Below are positions 49,701 to 62,738 of a DNA stretch of 64,000 nt, piece after piece; positions within the stretch are counted from its first letter, which is position 1; the number at the start of each line of letters is the position of its first letter. This stretch comes from Gymnogyps californianus (lineage: Eukaryota > Chordata > Aves > Accipitriformes > Cathartidae). A model generated the notes under the pieces. The model saw only the letters and a list, made by a program, of their open reading frames with translations. It did not search any database and had not been told where the DNA came from. Position numbers and translations under genes: made by a program. Where the stretch lies: positions 4,547,792 through 4,611,791 of the forward strand of contig NC_059487.1 of assembly GCF_018139145.2 (NCBI RefSeq), read 5' to 3'.

Positions 49701-52700
49701 CTTCTATCTCTTTTAGTCCCACATTTCTGCTGCTACTTTCAGCTTTCCCTTGGTGTCCTTCTGTGTCCTCTCTTCTCTTACTGATTTCACCACTTTCCAA
49801 GCCCTTGAATCTGTTGTTTGTTTGATTTTTACAGAGAATAATCAATGTCAGTGGTTTTGCTCGTGTATCTTTCTCTAAGATAGTGTTTCACCACTGGCAG
49901 CTCCCTGGTTTGAGCGTCATTTCCTTTTCTTGTCCCTCGTTGCTTCCTTCTAGACAACCCACACCCCACCGCTGAATCGCTCCTCCCCTGCCAGCACCCT
50001 ATGATTCCCCTTGCGCTGCACCACTGATTTCCTCCCACCATCTCTGTTCGAAACCTCTTGTCCTCACCGTTAAGACTGCAAGATTGCCCATTTCCTTCTG
50101 TTTCCCCATCTCCATCTCTCCCACCCTCATCTCCCTCACCCTCCCAGTGCTTTCCATGCCTCCCCTGCCCAGCTGGCTTTGCCTCCTGCGCTGGGCAAGC
50201 CCCAGTGCTCGAAGCAGCCCACGTTCACCAACCTTGACCAACTTCTGCCTTCACTTCTTGTTTCTTCTCCCCAGCCCTTACTGTGCTGCCAGATGCTGCC
50301 TGTGAGCATTACCCAGCGGCGCTGGGACACCAGAGCGTAGGTGGCTCCGCTGCTTTGCAGAGGCTCGTGCTCATTCGCAGTAGGTCTGCGTGCTTGCCTT
50401 CAGCCTTGCTTCTTAGTGACAGCAACTCTTAGCTGGAATAAAATACATCAAGAGACCTTGAAAGATCATGAAAAGAAAACTTTGCCAGGGAATTAAAACT
50501 GTAGAGATGAAAGCGTAAATTGAAGAGGAGAGGGGAAAAATGGGGCAACACCTTCAGCTCGTGCATGGGGCTGCTGGCACAGCTCCTCCTACGGCACTTG
50601 GCTCCTGCTGCAGCCTACCTACGCTCAGCCGGTTTCTGTTTTGACAAGCTGTCACCACGCGAGCATACGATGAAGCAGCAATCACAAGCACACGTGCTCT
50701 GTACGCCTGCAGAACAAGGATGTGATTTTTACCGTCCCCTCACTTCTACATTTTGAAACTCCCAGCACAGCCCAAGACTGGCAGCTCCTTCTGTGCGTCC
50801 GAGTTATGAGGTCTGCTCAGTGTCCTTCAACCACTGCAGCTTTCTACCTATGTTTTTAATTCAGAAGACTCAATTGGTTGCCAGCATCTAGTCTGACTGC
50901 TGAGTAACTTATGTATTATAAAAGCACAAGAGAAAAATCCTGTTCTTAGACCTGGGTGAAATCTTTCCAGCAAATAGTGAACTTGCTCAAGAAAGGAATT
51001 TGAGGGACCAAAACTACCTGTGAAATTGGATTGAACACTGGATGAGGAAGGAGATGCTAGGAACTGGGTCTTTGAAAATGCTGGATGTTTTAGTAGTGCT
51101 TTTTATGAAACTTTACTTTTGAAATACCTTTTTTCTTAACCTAGATCTTTGTAATCTTTTTAATTTGTACACTCCCCCCCAAAAAGAAACCTTTATGCAA
51201 TGAATTTTGACTCTATTAGAAAACAAACAAATTGTATTTCTATTCTAGCTCCAAATCTTTGTACTGGCAACTGAAGCAAGAGCTTGATTTGCCAGCAAAA
51301 ATGAGGATGATGTGGATGCCTGCGGGCTCTCTCTGATGTGCTCAGCCCTCCATCCGCCCTGAAGATCCCCACCTTCTCCATTCCTGGGCTCTGGGCACCA
51401 CAGGAGCCTGCTGACGTGGTAGCTGTCCTTATCTTCCCAATCGCAATGCACATACCCAAATTTGAACAGAAAATGAGTTGGTTTTTGGTTTTTTTTTTTT
51501 TTTTTGATCCTCTAACTGTTAAGATGCATTTCAGCTCTTTACGTTGACTCACTGGTCTGGCACAGAGCCAGTTTATTTATGCGACTCCCCCCATCATTAC
51601 CATATGTGCCTCAAGGCAGCTGTGCTTACAACACGTTTTAAATAAACAGATAACTGAATTATGGACTTCAGAGGCTGGTCCAAAGTTGCTCGGCTCTCCA
51701 GCGCCCTGGGCTAAGGCTCCAGCTGCCAGACTTGCACTTTGGAAATCCTCCTCCACCCTGCGCAGCCCAGGGCTGCCAAGGTCTCTGGCTGGTGAGGATC
51801 TAAGTCTAGTCCCAGATCCATAACTAACCTTTAACATGGCTAAAAATTTTGCCATTCCTCCCATCCTGCACCTACATCTCTCTGGATCCAGTAAGGAGGA
51901 GGACATGGATGTACTTTCTTCTCATCAGCTTTGTTTTCCACATTTTTGCCTGGACAAATGCAGCAATAAGACAAGTTTGTACAGTTAAGGCACAGCTCCA
52001 TGTGTCACTTGGTGACTCTTAAAACATGGTTCTGCCATGTTGGGGCAGTAATATGTGAATTCTGGACAGAGCTCCCAGACACCCATCAGAGCAAACTCCT
52101 ACCTTAATCAGACTTTCACACACTGGATGCTCTCTCACACTCGTGTACAATTGCAAAGATCCAGGTTTATTACCCATAAACACTTACCCACACATTGTCC
52201 TGTTCAAAGGAGCGAGTCACATTTCAAACCAAAAGGCATTTGTTGAGCTAGAACTTTTTAATGAAACCCCGCAGCTCGACGGTCAGAGCTGTCTCCCCGT
52301 TGATCTGTTAGGTCTGGGCGGAGGCCCTTTCCCAAGGCGAAATAGGGCCGATGGTGATTAATCCTCCAAACCTTCTGAAACCTATTTCACCCCGGAAAAG
52401 GCAACCGATCCCAGACACAGTATCTGACAGCAGCATGAGGAATCCTCTCGGCTCCGCTCCCAGCCCATGCCGGGGTGAGTGTGGGCTCCCAAGTGCCGCT
52501 CCCTGGCCCAGGAGGCTTCTTGGCTTCCCTCCCAGCGCCGGTGACTGGCTTTGACTCCCGGCAAAGACTCTTATCTGCCTCTCTTTGTCCGTCTGCAAAA
52601 TGGGCATGAGGCATACTTCAGGAATGGCGTTTGTTTTCAGCATCAGTCACTGTGCTTTAAAAGCCTGATGTGAATGTTACGTTGCGTTGGGGGCGGCTTT

Positions 52701-53000
52701 TAGTTTCTCCTAAAAAACGCTCTGGGACCCCGTCTCTAGCATCGACTCCCTCTGTGGCAAACAGGAACCTGCTGCCGCGCTCGGCTATTTATGCCGAAAA
52801 AAGGGCAAAACGGTTTCTGACCCGGATATCCTCCCCAGACCTTTCAACTTCAGCGCAGGCAGCAGCATCCCACGTCTTGCGCCCAGCCAGAAGCCAGGGC
52901 AAATCCTATCTGCAGCCTCAGGAAGGCCGAGGCGCGGCTGCAACCTTCCACCAAAACTCGAAGACCTTTTTCTTTTAATATCTATTTATTTATTTTAATT
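46785..53000. other. Intergenic DNA upstream of the 53 kb CpG island
   Basis: No coding exon or RNA gene recognised. A ten-C run lies at 48665-48674 and a T run at 51489-51505. A pyrimidine-rich C/T stretch of about 250 bp at 49960-50240 is notable. A weak MIR-like match (CTGCAAAATGGGCATGAG) is at 52594-52611. Confidence 0.5.
52550..52660 (+). repeat. Weak MIR-like SINE match
   Basis: TGACTGGCTTTGAC, then TGCCTCTCTTTGTCCGTCTG and CAAAATGGGCATGAG, follow the order of the MIR 'GTGACCTTGGGCAAG ... CCTCAGTTTCC ... CATCTGTAAAATGGGGATAA' core. Only partial identity; it may be chance. Confidence 0.3.
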
Positions 53001-53312
53001 ACACACACACACACCCCCCCAGCCACACAAACGGCCCCACCCGCCCAGATGCGGCCAAGCCCTCGTTTTTCAACGGCCCTCCCCGCACCGCGGCCGGCAG
53101 GACGCTCCGCACCAGCCGCTCCTGCCACATCCCCGGGGATGCTCCCCCCGCTCCGCGCCTTCCACCTGCCGGGCCGGGCCGAGGGGCGGGCTGCGGCGCG
53201 CCGGCTCCGCGCCCCCTCCGCGGCCGCGCCCCTTCCGCGGCCCCGCCTCGGGGCGGAGCTGCGGCCGGAGCCGGAGCCGGAGGCGGGCGGGGGCCGGGGC
53301 TGCGCGGCGCCG

Positions 53313-53341
53313 CTGCCTGCCTGCCTGCCTGCCTGCCTGCC
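53313..53341 (+). repeat. (CTGC)n tetranucleotide microsatellite in the predicted first exon
   Basis: About seven uninterrupted CTGC units lie some 55 bp upstream of the predicted exon 1 donor. If transcribed they would be in the 5' UTR, and length changes would be expected between individuals. Confidence 0.85.
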
Positions 53342-53535
53342 GGGGCGGCGGGAGTGCGCCGGCCGGGCCCGCTGCGCCGCGCGGAGCTGCCGCGGGTGAG
53401 TGCGGGGCCGGGTGGGCGGCGGGGCGGGAGCGGGAGCGGGGCTGGCCCGGCCCGGCGGGGGCAGCGGCCGAGCGGGATGCTGCGGGCGCGGCGCCGGAGC
53501 TCCCCGCTCTCCTTCCCCCGGGGAGCGGGGGGTGT

Positions 53536-53600
53536 GTGTGGGGGGTGTCCGTACGTGTGTCCGTATGTGTGTCCGTGTGTCCGTGTGTGTGTGTGTGTCC
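53536..53600 (+). repeat. GT-rich simple repeat (GTGTGTCC variants)
   Basis: Imperfect repeats of GTGTGTCCGT type pass into a pure GT run at 53579-53597. Just downstream of the predicted splice donor, in the proposed intron. Confidence 0.8.
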
Positions 53601-54873
53601 CCTGCCCCGGGCGCAGCCAGGGCCGCGGAGCGCTCCGCGGGCGCGGAGCGGGGTCCCCGCGGCGGCCAGGGCAGCGGCTGCAATCGCGCCGCGGAGTTTC
53701 GGTAACTCCAGCCCTGTGCAATCCTAGACCGGGCTGGCGAGAGTCACTTAAATAATGTAGTCCGCTGCCTTCCCCGGGTAGCATCAGGCACCCGGCTAAT
53801 CCCTCAGTAAATTTGGCTAACCTTGCCTTGGACGCATCTAATGATGAGGATGCAGTTACCCCTTTAAGGCAGTTTTTCCCCCATTGAACGATTGGTGTTG
53901 GTGTTTAAGTACACATTTGTACTGTGGGTCATCATGCAAAACCCAAGACACTGAGGATGTGAATGTCTTGCGTTTGTTTGTGGATGGGTTTTGCTTACTG
54001 CATTTAGAAATCCTCTCCCTGTCAGCATGATTCGGGTGTGGAAGAAATATACTGGAGGTAGCATAAATATAAGCAACCGTAATTTCTGAAATGGCATCAG
54101 GATTGCAAGTGCTGGTTTCTGTGTGAGATGGTGAAGGTCTTTCTCGGAGAAAGTCTCCTTCAGATACTGGCAGACCAGGTGAACTTCAGCGTGAACTTCA
54201 GCCCCTTCTCCAGCTCCAGAGTCTGAGGTGTCGGTGGTGGTAGAGATGCTTTCAGTTGACTCTGTTGACAAGCCAACAAGTTCACGTTTATGTCTTTGCT
54301 TACTTACGGTGAAAAGATCTTTTGTGCACTGTGATAACTGCTCGAGGAGGAGGAGGCTGCTTCAAGCTACAATGGAGTAGCAGAAAAAGTGGCTTTTCAC
54401 AAATAGTCAAGGAGAGGAGCGGGTTCACAAACCTGGAAAAAAAAAACCCCAAACCCATCTCTGAGCCCTCCTGTGTTCCCGAAGAAATGCTCAGGGAACC
54501 TCGGGAGCAGCGGCTGCCTGGGCTGCCCTGGCTGTCACCTTGACCCAGCCCTCCTTGACCCGGGTGCCCTGAGCCCTGCCATTACTGTTAAGTGCTTTTT
54601 CACAGATGGAAGGGCTAAGCGCTGTTATGGCAGAAAGCAGAAGGGGTTTTTCTGGCTGGAACTGAATTTAGTCTGGAGGGGGATCGTGTGTGTTGTGAAA
54701 GAACGAATGTATTAAATCCTGACGGTGAAGAATACTTTTTCACTTATGTTTTTCCCTTCCTTGTTTAATCTCTACACAATGGGTTGGACCAAAACCTGGG
54801 GATGATATTGAAAATACTCTTATTCCATTATTTTTATGCTTTTTGTTCATGTCCCGAGATCTCTCATGAGATT

Positions 54874-54891
54874 GGGGGGGGGGGGGGGGGG
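54874..54891 (+). repeat. G18 homopolymer
   Basis: Eighteen consecutive G residues between ATT and AAGCAG. Likely to form quadruplex structures and prone to sequencing error. Confidence 0.9.
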
Positions 54892-57800
54892 AAGCAGCTT
54901 ATTTTCCTTCTGACTGGAAAACATAAGTGACTATTTCATAAGAAAAATAAGGTTTAAAGTGTTGAACTTCAGATATCTGTGGTGGATATGATGAAACGCT
55001 GAGATACCGTGTCTTCTTTTTGCCATCGAGACCACGTGTCCAGGCTGCCCATTTCTAACAATGTCTTGTTGTTGAGTCTGTCGTTGCAGGAAAAATGACT
55101 CTGTGTGAGTGTGGTGGTACCAATTGTACCGGCTCCTTGGTGCTTCTGCATCACTTCTGCAGCCACTTTGTTGGAACCTTATTTTCCCTTGGTTTAATAA
55201 TTTATAAAATGCCTGTTGCCTCTAGGCACATTTCATCCAGTAAGAAGAAAAACATCAACCAGTGTTTACTGGTTGCGGAGCCTGAGGCTGACAAATAATG
55301 AAGCTTTTGTGGATGAGGGGATGTCTCATTTTTCTCTTATATAAACTCAGGAAAATGCAGGGTTTGTGCTGAAATTCTTCTGGGGATGTTACTCCTTCCT
55401 TATCGCCATCCTTAAAAAGGTCTCTTGCCCGCTGGTGACAAAGTGGGTTTTAACTGTCACCTTCCTTAACCTGTTTTTGGGTCTGCTTCTCCTTTTTGCT
55501 TTTACCAATGTCTGACTCAAGTTTGGCAGCTCTCGTGTATTTAATGGTTGTGAATTAAGATAGCAAAATCAGGTCCTACATCTTCACAGGCTTCATTGCT
55601 TTGGTGTGAAAGAGGTCAATCTCTTTTTGGGCAATAAATTGCCCTCTCAAATCCTCTGCCAGACTCTTATGAACCACTATCATTAACTGCATTTTGAATC
55701 ACTCATTGAGCTGGAGGGGGAAAGTTGGCCTGCAGTTCATCTTGTCTCCTTTGAAAATGCTAAATGACAATTCAGTGACCTTAGTGGGCAAATTATATCA
55801 CCAGCTAATTGGCCTAAGAAGAAAAACTTGCTTGATATCAAACAAACTGGCTGCTGCTGTTCTTCATCCTGAAACTCTCTGCTGCCTCAGGTGATATCAC
55901 CAGTTTCAAATACTTATGGGGTTTTGCTGAGGCACTGGAAAGGGGACGTAGTAAACTCTTTCTGTTAGCCATACTTCTGCATGGTGTCCACTCCACCTCC
56001 AGCAGGTTTGGAAGGTATTGTCCCTTAAAGTATAAAAAATCTTAACATTTCAAGCTTGCCTTCCCCTGTGGACAGCCCTCTCCTCTTCCTCCTCGGAGGG
56101 TGAAACTGCTGTAATGTTTTTGGAGGACTTGGCTCTGCCGGGGATTCCAGCAGAGCTGAATTTAGGAAGGAGGCGAAAGCATGACGCAGGGGCCCCGCTC
56201 ATCACCTTGCTGTCCCCATCCCTGCTTTGGCAAAGCCCTTTTGAGGGCGATGTGCCTCTCCCCAGACGTGCCTGGCAGCTTCGTGGCCTGACACTGGGAA
56301 CGCAGGTCAGGATTAGCCCCCGCGTATGCCATGAAACGTGCTGTATGGCTGGTCGGGGCCGGGGGGAGCAGGACCGGGTGCTCTGCCGGCACTAACGGTC
56401 AGCCCGACCTCGCTGCTTGTTTGCTTGTTGAAAATAGTTCAGGGCTGGCGGCTTCTCTGCAAGGAGGGCTGTAATTGCAGGCTAGTGCTGTTATAGAAGC
56501 ATCCAGGCATGGTGTGTTCAGCCCTCCTTGCTTAAAGAGCTGCAGGAGTGAGCCGGGATGTGTGAAAGGGGTCAGCTGTTGGCTTTTTGCAAGGCTGTTA
56601 GTTGAGTTACACCACCTCCTAGGATGGCCTTGCCAGCTGGCTCATCCTTTAGGGAAGTTTAAAGAGGCTTATCGCAATCTTACTAGAAATCTGTTGTCTT
56701 CTATTAATCTACTTGTCTCTCCTCAGCTCCTTTCCATGTGCTCCCTTGCTCATTCATCTCGACCGCACCATTCTGCCTGCGCTGGTGCCAGTTGACACCA
56801 GCTGTGCCGCTTGCCAAAGTCTTGTTTAGGCCATGTTCATTTGTAGACTGTCACTTTTTGCTGTCCAACATGGTTTTTCTTTATATATATGTATAGATAG
56901 ATACTATATTTTAAAAATTTATTTTTGAAGCTGACACCCCTGAAAGGACAGCAGAGCCCAGGTGCTTTGCTAGCTGGGGTGGAGGTGCAGGAGAATCCCG
57001 GTACCCAGGAGCAGTCAGACTCCAGCTCTGAGTAAGCCAAAGCTCACTCCTACGCCAGGTCCTGCTCGGCGGCGGGCTCAGCGTGGAGCAGAGCTTGCCT
57101 TGCTGCTGGCAGCAGCGTAAGGGACTGGTAATTGTGGATGTGAATCACTGGCTGCCTGCACCTTCCCCTCTGAAATCAGAATAGTTCCCGCTTCGGGGGG
57201 TAGTGCTGCACTTGGCTTGAGCAAAGAGCACAGATGAAGGGCAGTGGAAAAAACTGTCAAACTTTGGGAGGTGAGAGGAATGAATGCTACACCCCGACTC
57301 TCATGGCAAAGCGGGAAAGGGTTCATCAGTGAGAACTGATGATACTGGACGGAGTCTGAACTCGGTGACACCCCTCGGCACCTCTGCTAGCTGGGGTGAA
57401 CGTTACTTTCACAGTAATGTGGTTCTTCCTAATGGACCTTTTCCTTGCAGGTCTCACAGAAGCGTGTCAATACTGGGGTTAACAGCCACGTAGGCACCAA
57501 GGAAAAAAAAAGAATAGCTTGAGAAAGGCTAAGCCTTAATACCCATACAAAGCAAACAAATGGTATATTATTTGACGTGGATTAGGTGAGCTGCGAGATC
57601 TCTGGCTCTAGAGGCCCCGGGTAGGAAATGCAAAGCCTTTGACAAAGGTGGCTTGGCCATCTCTCCTTCCAGAGACAACATCTACGTGCTGATGCAGGTA
57701 CTGGTGCTGCTGGGAGCCTCCTATCTGCCTCTCCCGTTGACTTCCACAGGGATGCTCTTTCTCCTGCACAACGCATTGTTTGCTATCCTTGAATGTTGGT

Positions 57801-60800
57801 AGCTGGCAGGGAAAGAGATCGGTGTAGTTTTTTTTTTCCAGAATAGTCAGCTGATTTCATCCCATGGGAAGTGGTTGAAAAGCAGGAGACAGGTGGGTTG
57901 GCATTCCTGCTTCGTAGCCTTCCATAATTCCAGCAGGAGAAGGATAAACTGAGAAGTGCAGTTGCTGGGTACTTTTCTATGTTTGCATTTGAAAGAGCTT
58001 GATAAGCTGTGATTAATGAGGCTAAATGGAAGCTTGATAAATGGTAAATTCAAATGAACCTCAAACAAAAATGGCTTTATAAGAAGGCTTTTGGTTGTGT
58101 GCAAAGTGCAGATTGCGGGTTTCATCTAGCGCTGTTTGGTTTATGGCTGGCAGAGCGCGTTGCATGGGCTGTCCCCCGCCGAGGGGTCTCCCCGTGTGCC
58201 TGCTGCGGCATAGCTGCTGTGCGGCAGGTCCTGCCCCGGCGGTGTCTGTGCAGACCCTCCTGCAGGCAGGTGTTTCTTTCCTGGTTTAAGTTAACGTTTC
58301 CAAATTTGGACTCTCACATCGGCATCCTGGAGCCCCCCGTGTCCCCATATCCAGGCTCTAATTAAGGGTGCTCTAAAAGCAGCAGGCCAGCTACCGTGGC
58401 CTTGCAGATCAGAACCATTGGCCTAATCTATTTTTAAAGTGAATTAAACTAGAAAAAGGGACTGCCACTCTAGAATAAGAAGCCACCTGGGGAGTTAACC
58501 CAGAATAGTTGTTCTGCTTTGAATTCGCACCCTATCTCACTTCAAACTAACTTTCCTTTCCATATATGTGAGCTCCGTAAGCACAGAATACAGGGCATGA
58601 CTTAAGCAAGATCACCCAACAGAGCTAGGAAAACATCTTGTTTTTCCTGAGGTCTTCTCTGCATCGCCTCCCAGCGATCTGCACGCGCTCCTTAACTTAG
58701 GCATCCTTTTCTGTAATAAATCTGCCCTGTTTCTTGCTCGATTCCTTGCAGAGATCTGCACTCCTTTCCCACCCCACCTCTGTGGTTTGCTGTAGCACCC
58801 TGACTGCCAGCTTCCCGCAACCACCTCTGGTCTCCTCCGCTGTCCGGCTGTCGTGCTGGTCGCGCACAGTGAAATGAGCATCCTGAGTGCTCATCTCCCC
58901 AGAGGTCCACGGCAAGATTGTGCGAAGATCTTTTCTTAGGCTGGGTGGGACCTTATCACCTTTCGCGGTGCGTCAGTGTGAGCACTAGGTAAGAGGCAGC
59001 ATCAGGTGCCTTCTTCTGAGCTGGGGCTGATAACCTGAGCTGAGCATACGTGGCAGGCGTAAATTATTTGCAGCGGCCGACCTCGGCGCTGCTCTCGTGC
59101 TGCTCTCGTCTTGCGTTGGCTGGGAGGAGGAGTGGGGATATTTGCATGATGTTTTGAGTTGTGCTGAGACACTCTGCTGTTACACTGCTCCTTCAGATTT
59201 GTCAAGCTCAAGTTAAATGTATATAATTTTAACATCTCATGATTCTTTGGGGGCTGACTCATGTTTTTTTGGCCTGAATGAATCATACCTCTTGAACTCC
59301 ATTGCTAAATTCATTATGCAACAATTACAGCGTTGAAAATGCCACCCTAAGTGCACACAAACAAGCTGGCAGCAATTTTCCCCTCCTTTTCTCTCACCCT
59401 GTGTTGCCAAGAGACCTCCCTCGTGAGTTTGCTCATTAGCTCTTGCCTCTGTGCTGTAGGTGAGGGGCTGCTCGGCCCACTGCGTCTTGATGCTTTGCCC
59501 TTGAGCTGGAAGGGACAGGAGTTGGAGGTTGGGTATTTCTGGAAGAGAAGAGAGGGGACAGCCTAGGAGGGAAGGCTCGAGATGCGCAGCTTCGCTCATC
59601 GGTGCCAGTTGCCTTAATTTTGTCCCAACTGCTCCACGTGACGTTATGGCATAGTCATGGCATCTCTAATGATCCGTATGGGAAAACCCCAAGTATGAGG
59701 CATTGCTCTGCAGTGGCTCCATGTGGCAATATTGGAGGCTGGCAGCATTTCATGGGCACAAATTCTTTTTGATTACTTGCTCAGCAGCTCAAAGGTCAAA
59801 TACCCATCTGAGGAGAAAGACCAAGGAAGGCGTGAGCCCCGTGCTGGCTGTGAAGTGTCTAGTAATACCCACCATCGTTTTCTCTACTTCATGGTGCTAA
59901 GCGGAGATTTGGGGATTTGTGTAGGACTTGGCTTTTTCTTACTGAGGTCTTGAGCAAGAGTTCATCTGGTATGTGAAATTAAGAGGGGCTTTGTACCGGG
60001 TGAGCTTTGCTTGCTGACTTGCTTAACCCACCAAAGCAGCTGGTGGGAACTGTGCTGTAGATCTGTCAGCAGGATGCAGAAGGGCCATCTCTACCATCTG
60101 CAGGATCAGATCAGATTTCTGGCTTTAAGATGCCCCTGCTACCTGAATTTGACTTTCACTACCAGAACACTGATTTTTCTCCCATCCAAATAAAACTGTT
60201 TCTCAGAACAAATATTCAGCTGAGGTACATACTGAACGGCAGGGTGGGTACCCATGCCCGGGAAGCCCTCCAGAAAGCCTCCCTTAAGAGCAGCCATTCT
60301 TCCCAGCTGAGTTCTAGCCCTTAAATCTTGGTAGCTTTGGGAAAAGTGTCTCCCCTAGGCAGGTCTGGCTGCATCCAGGCATGGCTGCATGTCGAGACAG
60401 CAGAGAAGGATGGCTAAACCTTGTGCTTATGGGTGGACGAGGTTCTCCTTGGCCTGTGGCAGCAGAGCCCTGGTGCTCGTAATCACAGAAATGGCGGAAG
60501 CAAAGTAAGAACTAGACTGATGAGGAGGAGAGCAGTACCAGCAATTCTGGTACCGTGTTCATAGTCAAGTTAACCTAAAGTATCCAAAAATCATATTTTC
60601 AAACTAAGAAGTGGTAAATATTTGATGAAACTGAATGTCAAGAGCAACTGTATTGTCAGAGCAGCAAGTCAAGCCAACGTACCATCTCTGACTGGCCAAG
60701 AGTAGATGCAGAAAACACAGAAAGTAGGGCATGTATGGTGATGTGCGGGTTGATAACTGCGCCTAAAAATAAGGTACTTTAGAAACATAAAATCTGCCTC

Positions 60801-62657
60801 GCAAGCAAGGCAGTGGCAAGCTGCTCTGAGTGTCTGATTTAAGACTGAAACTGGCGATGTTGGCACTGCAGAAAGCTGTGCTAAATTTTTGTTAGCGTTC
60901 TGCTAGCAAAACATTTTGTTTCAATCTGCTGGTTTGCATCTAAGATAAGGCAAGTTACTCTGGAGCTGTGCTTGGGCAGAGGTGGAAGCGAGAGGCAGTG
61001 GTGGGGCTGTTGGCAGAGATGCTTTTCCTCAGCCAAGGCCCGCTGGCAGCAGCCTGCTTCCTGTGCAGGGTTTCTGCTGATCGGCATTTTAAGGAGCCTT
61101 TGTCCTCTTGAAGTATTATGGTTCAACTTTCTAGAAGATGCACTTATAATATTCCTGCAGGTTTCAAGGGAAAACAGTCTTGATTGCCCTGCGGTAACAG
61201 TATCTGGTGGCGCTGATCTTTGCTGCCGTTGCGAAATGGGCTGATACCGGTACCCTATAGCAATTATACGATGCTGCTTGTCGGCATGCTGCAGGGAAGC
61301 CTGACCCGCTGTGCTGGAGGTCTCTTAGTGTCAGATCAGCAGCCTCAGGGCCCCCTTCTTGCACGCTGGTGGCTGACCTTGACCTGCAAAGGCTAGGTGG
61401 ACAGGAGGATGAATTTTTTGGAGTGGAAGGGTGACATGTGCGTGGTTTAGCAGTGGAATAAGTAAGTCATTGTGGAGTTCACCAAGGTCTAAGGGCTATG
61501 CCTTAGACAACAAATCCAGATGTTTGAGCTGTGTGGAGCAAAACATCCCACACTGTAGCGTGGATAATTCATTTTTCCCAAAGTCTCATCTCTTTACTCT
61601 CCCAGCAGAGCCTGCGGGCACCCCGCTGGTCCCTGCACAGCAGAGGCAGGTGGGCAACACCATCCTGAGTAGATGTACGGGCTCCCTGATGGATGCAGGA
61701 TGGGTCAGAGGGGACCTTTTTGTGTTATTTGGTTAAGATCTTTTGAGGATTATTGGAGTGGTTATAGATATGCTCAATAGTGTCCATAAGCATTAGAGTT
61801 GAAAGCATTTTGTTAGCAATAATTAACTACAACTGCTATTTAAAAAGCATAAATCAGATTGTTGGGAAGAGCATCCTCTTAAATCTCCCACAAATCAATA
61901 CTCCTCCTGTCAGGTGTGTAGCAAACACTTTCAAATCCTGCCAGTCGTATCCAAGCCCACCGCAAAGCACCACATCATCCTGACAGCAGTGCTTCTTACC
62001 AGTCTCTCAAAACCTCTCTTCGTGCCACGGTGGGCTGTTTGGCACGTTTGGCTCTGGCATCTGGGTGCTCTGAGTTGGGTGGTGGTTGTGCCCAGCGGGT
62101 GACGTCTGTCCCATGGCCGGGGGCAAATGCCTGGTGCTAGCGGGCTACATGGTATTTGCTCCTGTGGTCTGGTAGTCTGGGGACCTCTCCTACCTTCTGC
62201 ACGAGCTGATGCATGCCGCTGGACCTGACCTTGGATCACTGTGTGCTATGGTCTAGGTGTCCAGCTTGGAAGTAGTTATTATCTCTTAGCATCAACGTTG
62301 GTATAGCAAACTCCAGTATGGATGTGCAGGAACAAGTCTTCTCTTGCACACCAGCATCATCTCGCAGTGTGAACCCAACATGCGTTGTCCCTTCCTCCCA
62401 TCTGATCGGTGTGGTGGTGGCTTCCTTGGCCATTGACATTATCACCGCGGTGCCATAAAGCTGGCAGAATCATGCCTTCGCCTTGGGAAGAGAAGAACAA
62501 GGCAAGACTCTCTTCTGGTGGCAAAGAAACCAGAAAAAATTAAAAATAGAGGAACGTAGTCCCGTCGGATGGTAAAGCCCTGGGGGGATGCTGTGTCCCC
62601 CAGCCTGCTGCAGAAAGGCACAGCCACGGCAGGCTGCGTAGCTGTATGGGGGCAGGT

Positions 62658-62738
62658 GGGATGCCCGCTCTCGCCGTCACCTCTGTGCGATGCACCGGAG
62701 GTGCATCGCACAGAGGTGACGACGAGAGCGGGTATCCC
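62658..62738. repeat. Inverted repeat, 39-bp arms, 3-bp spacer
   Basis: Arm 62658-62696 and arm 62700-62738 are reverse complements except at two positions (near 62662 and 62674), separated by GGA. A transcript from the plus strand would fold into a hairpin of 39 base pairs with one G-U pair and one C-A mismatch; from the minus strand the mismatches swap. No miRNA family was recognised. Confidence 0.9.

Larger units (their letters stand above)
53040..53720 (+). promoter_or_regulatory. PPP1R16B: CpG island with first exon, probable PPP1R16B promoter
   Basis: A dense CpG island. On the plus strand GAGCTGCCGCGG is followed by GTGAGTGCGG, an excellent donor with the exon end at 53395. In human, PPP1R16B (TIMAP, a membrane-anchored ankyrin-repeat regulator of protein phosphatase 1) lies directly downstream of ACTR5 on the same strand, so this is probably its 5'-UTR exon. 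No PPP1R16B coding sequence (its N-terminus begins MASHVDLLTELQ) is found in the window, so the identity rests on position only. Long open frames on both strands here are composition artefacts. Confidence 0.45.

Noticed and set aside
52982..53784. Open frames of 233 and 261 codons on the minus strand in the 53 kb CpG island
   Set aside because: Compositional artefact with His/Thr runs translated from the GT repeat; no family motif.
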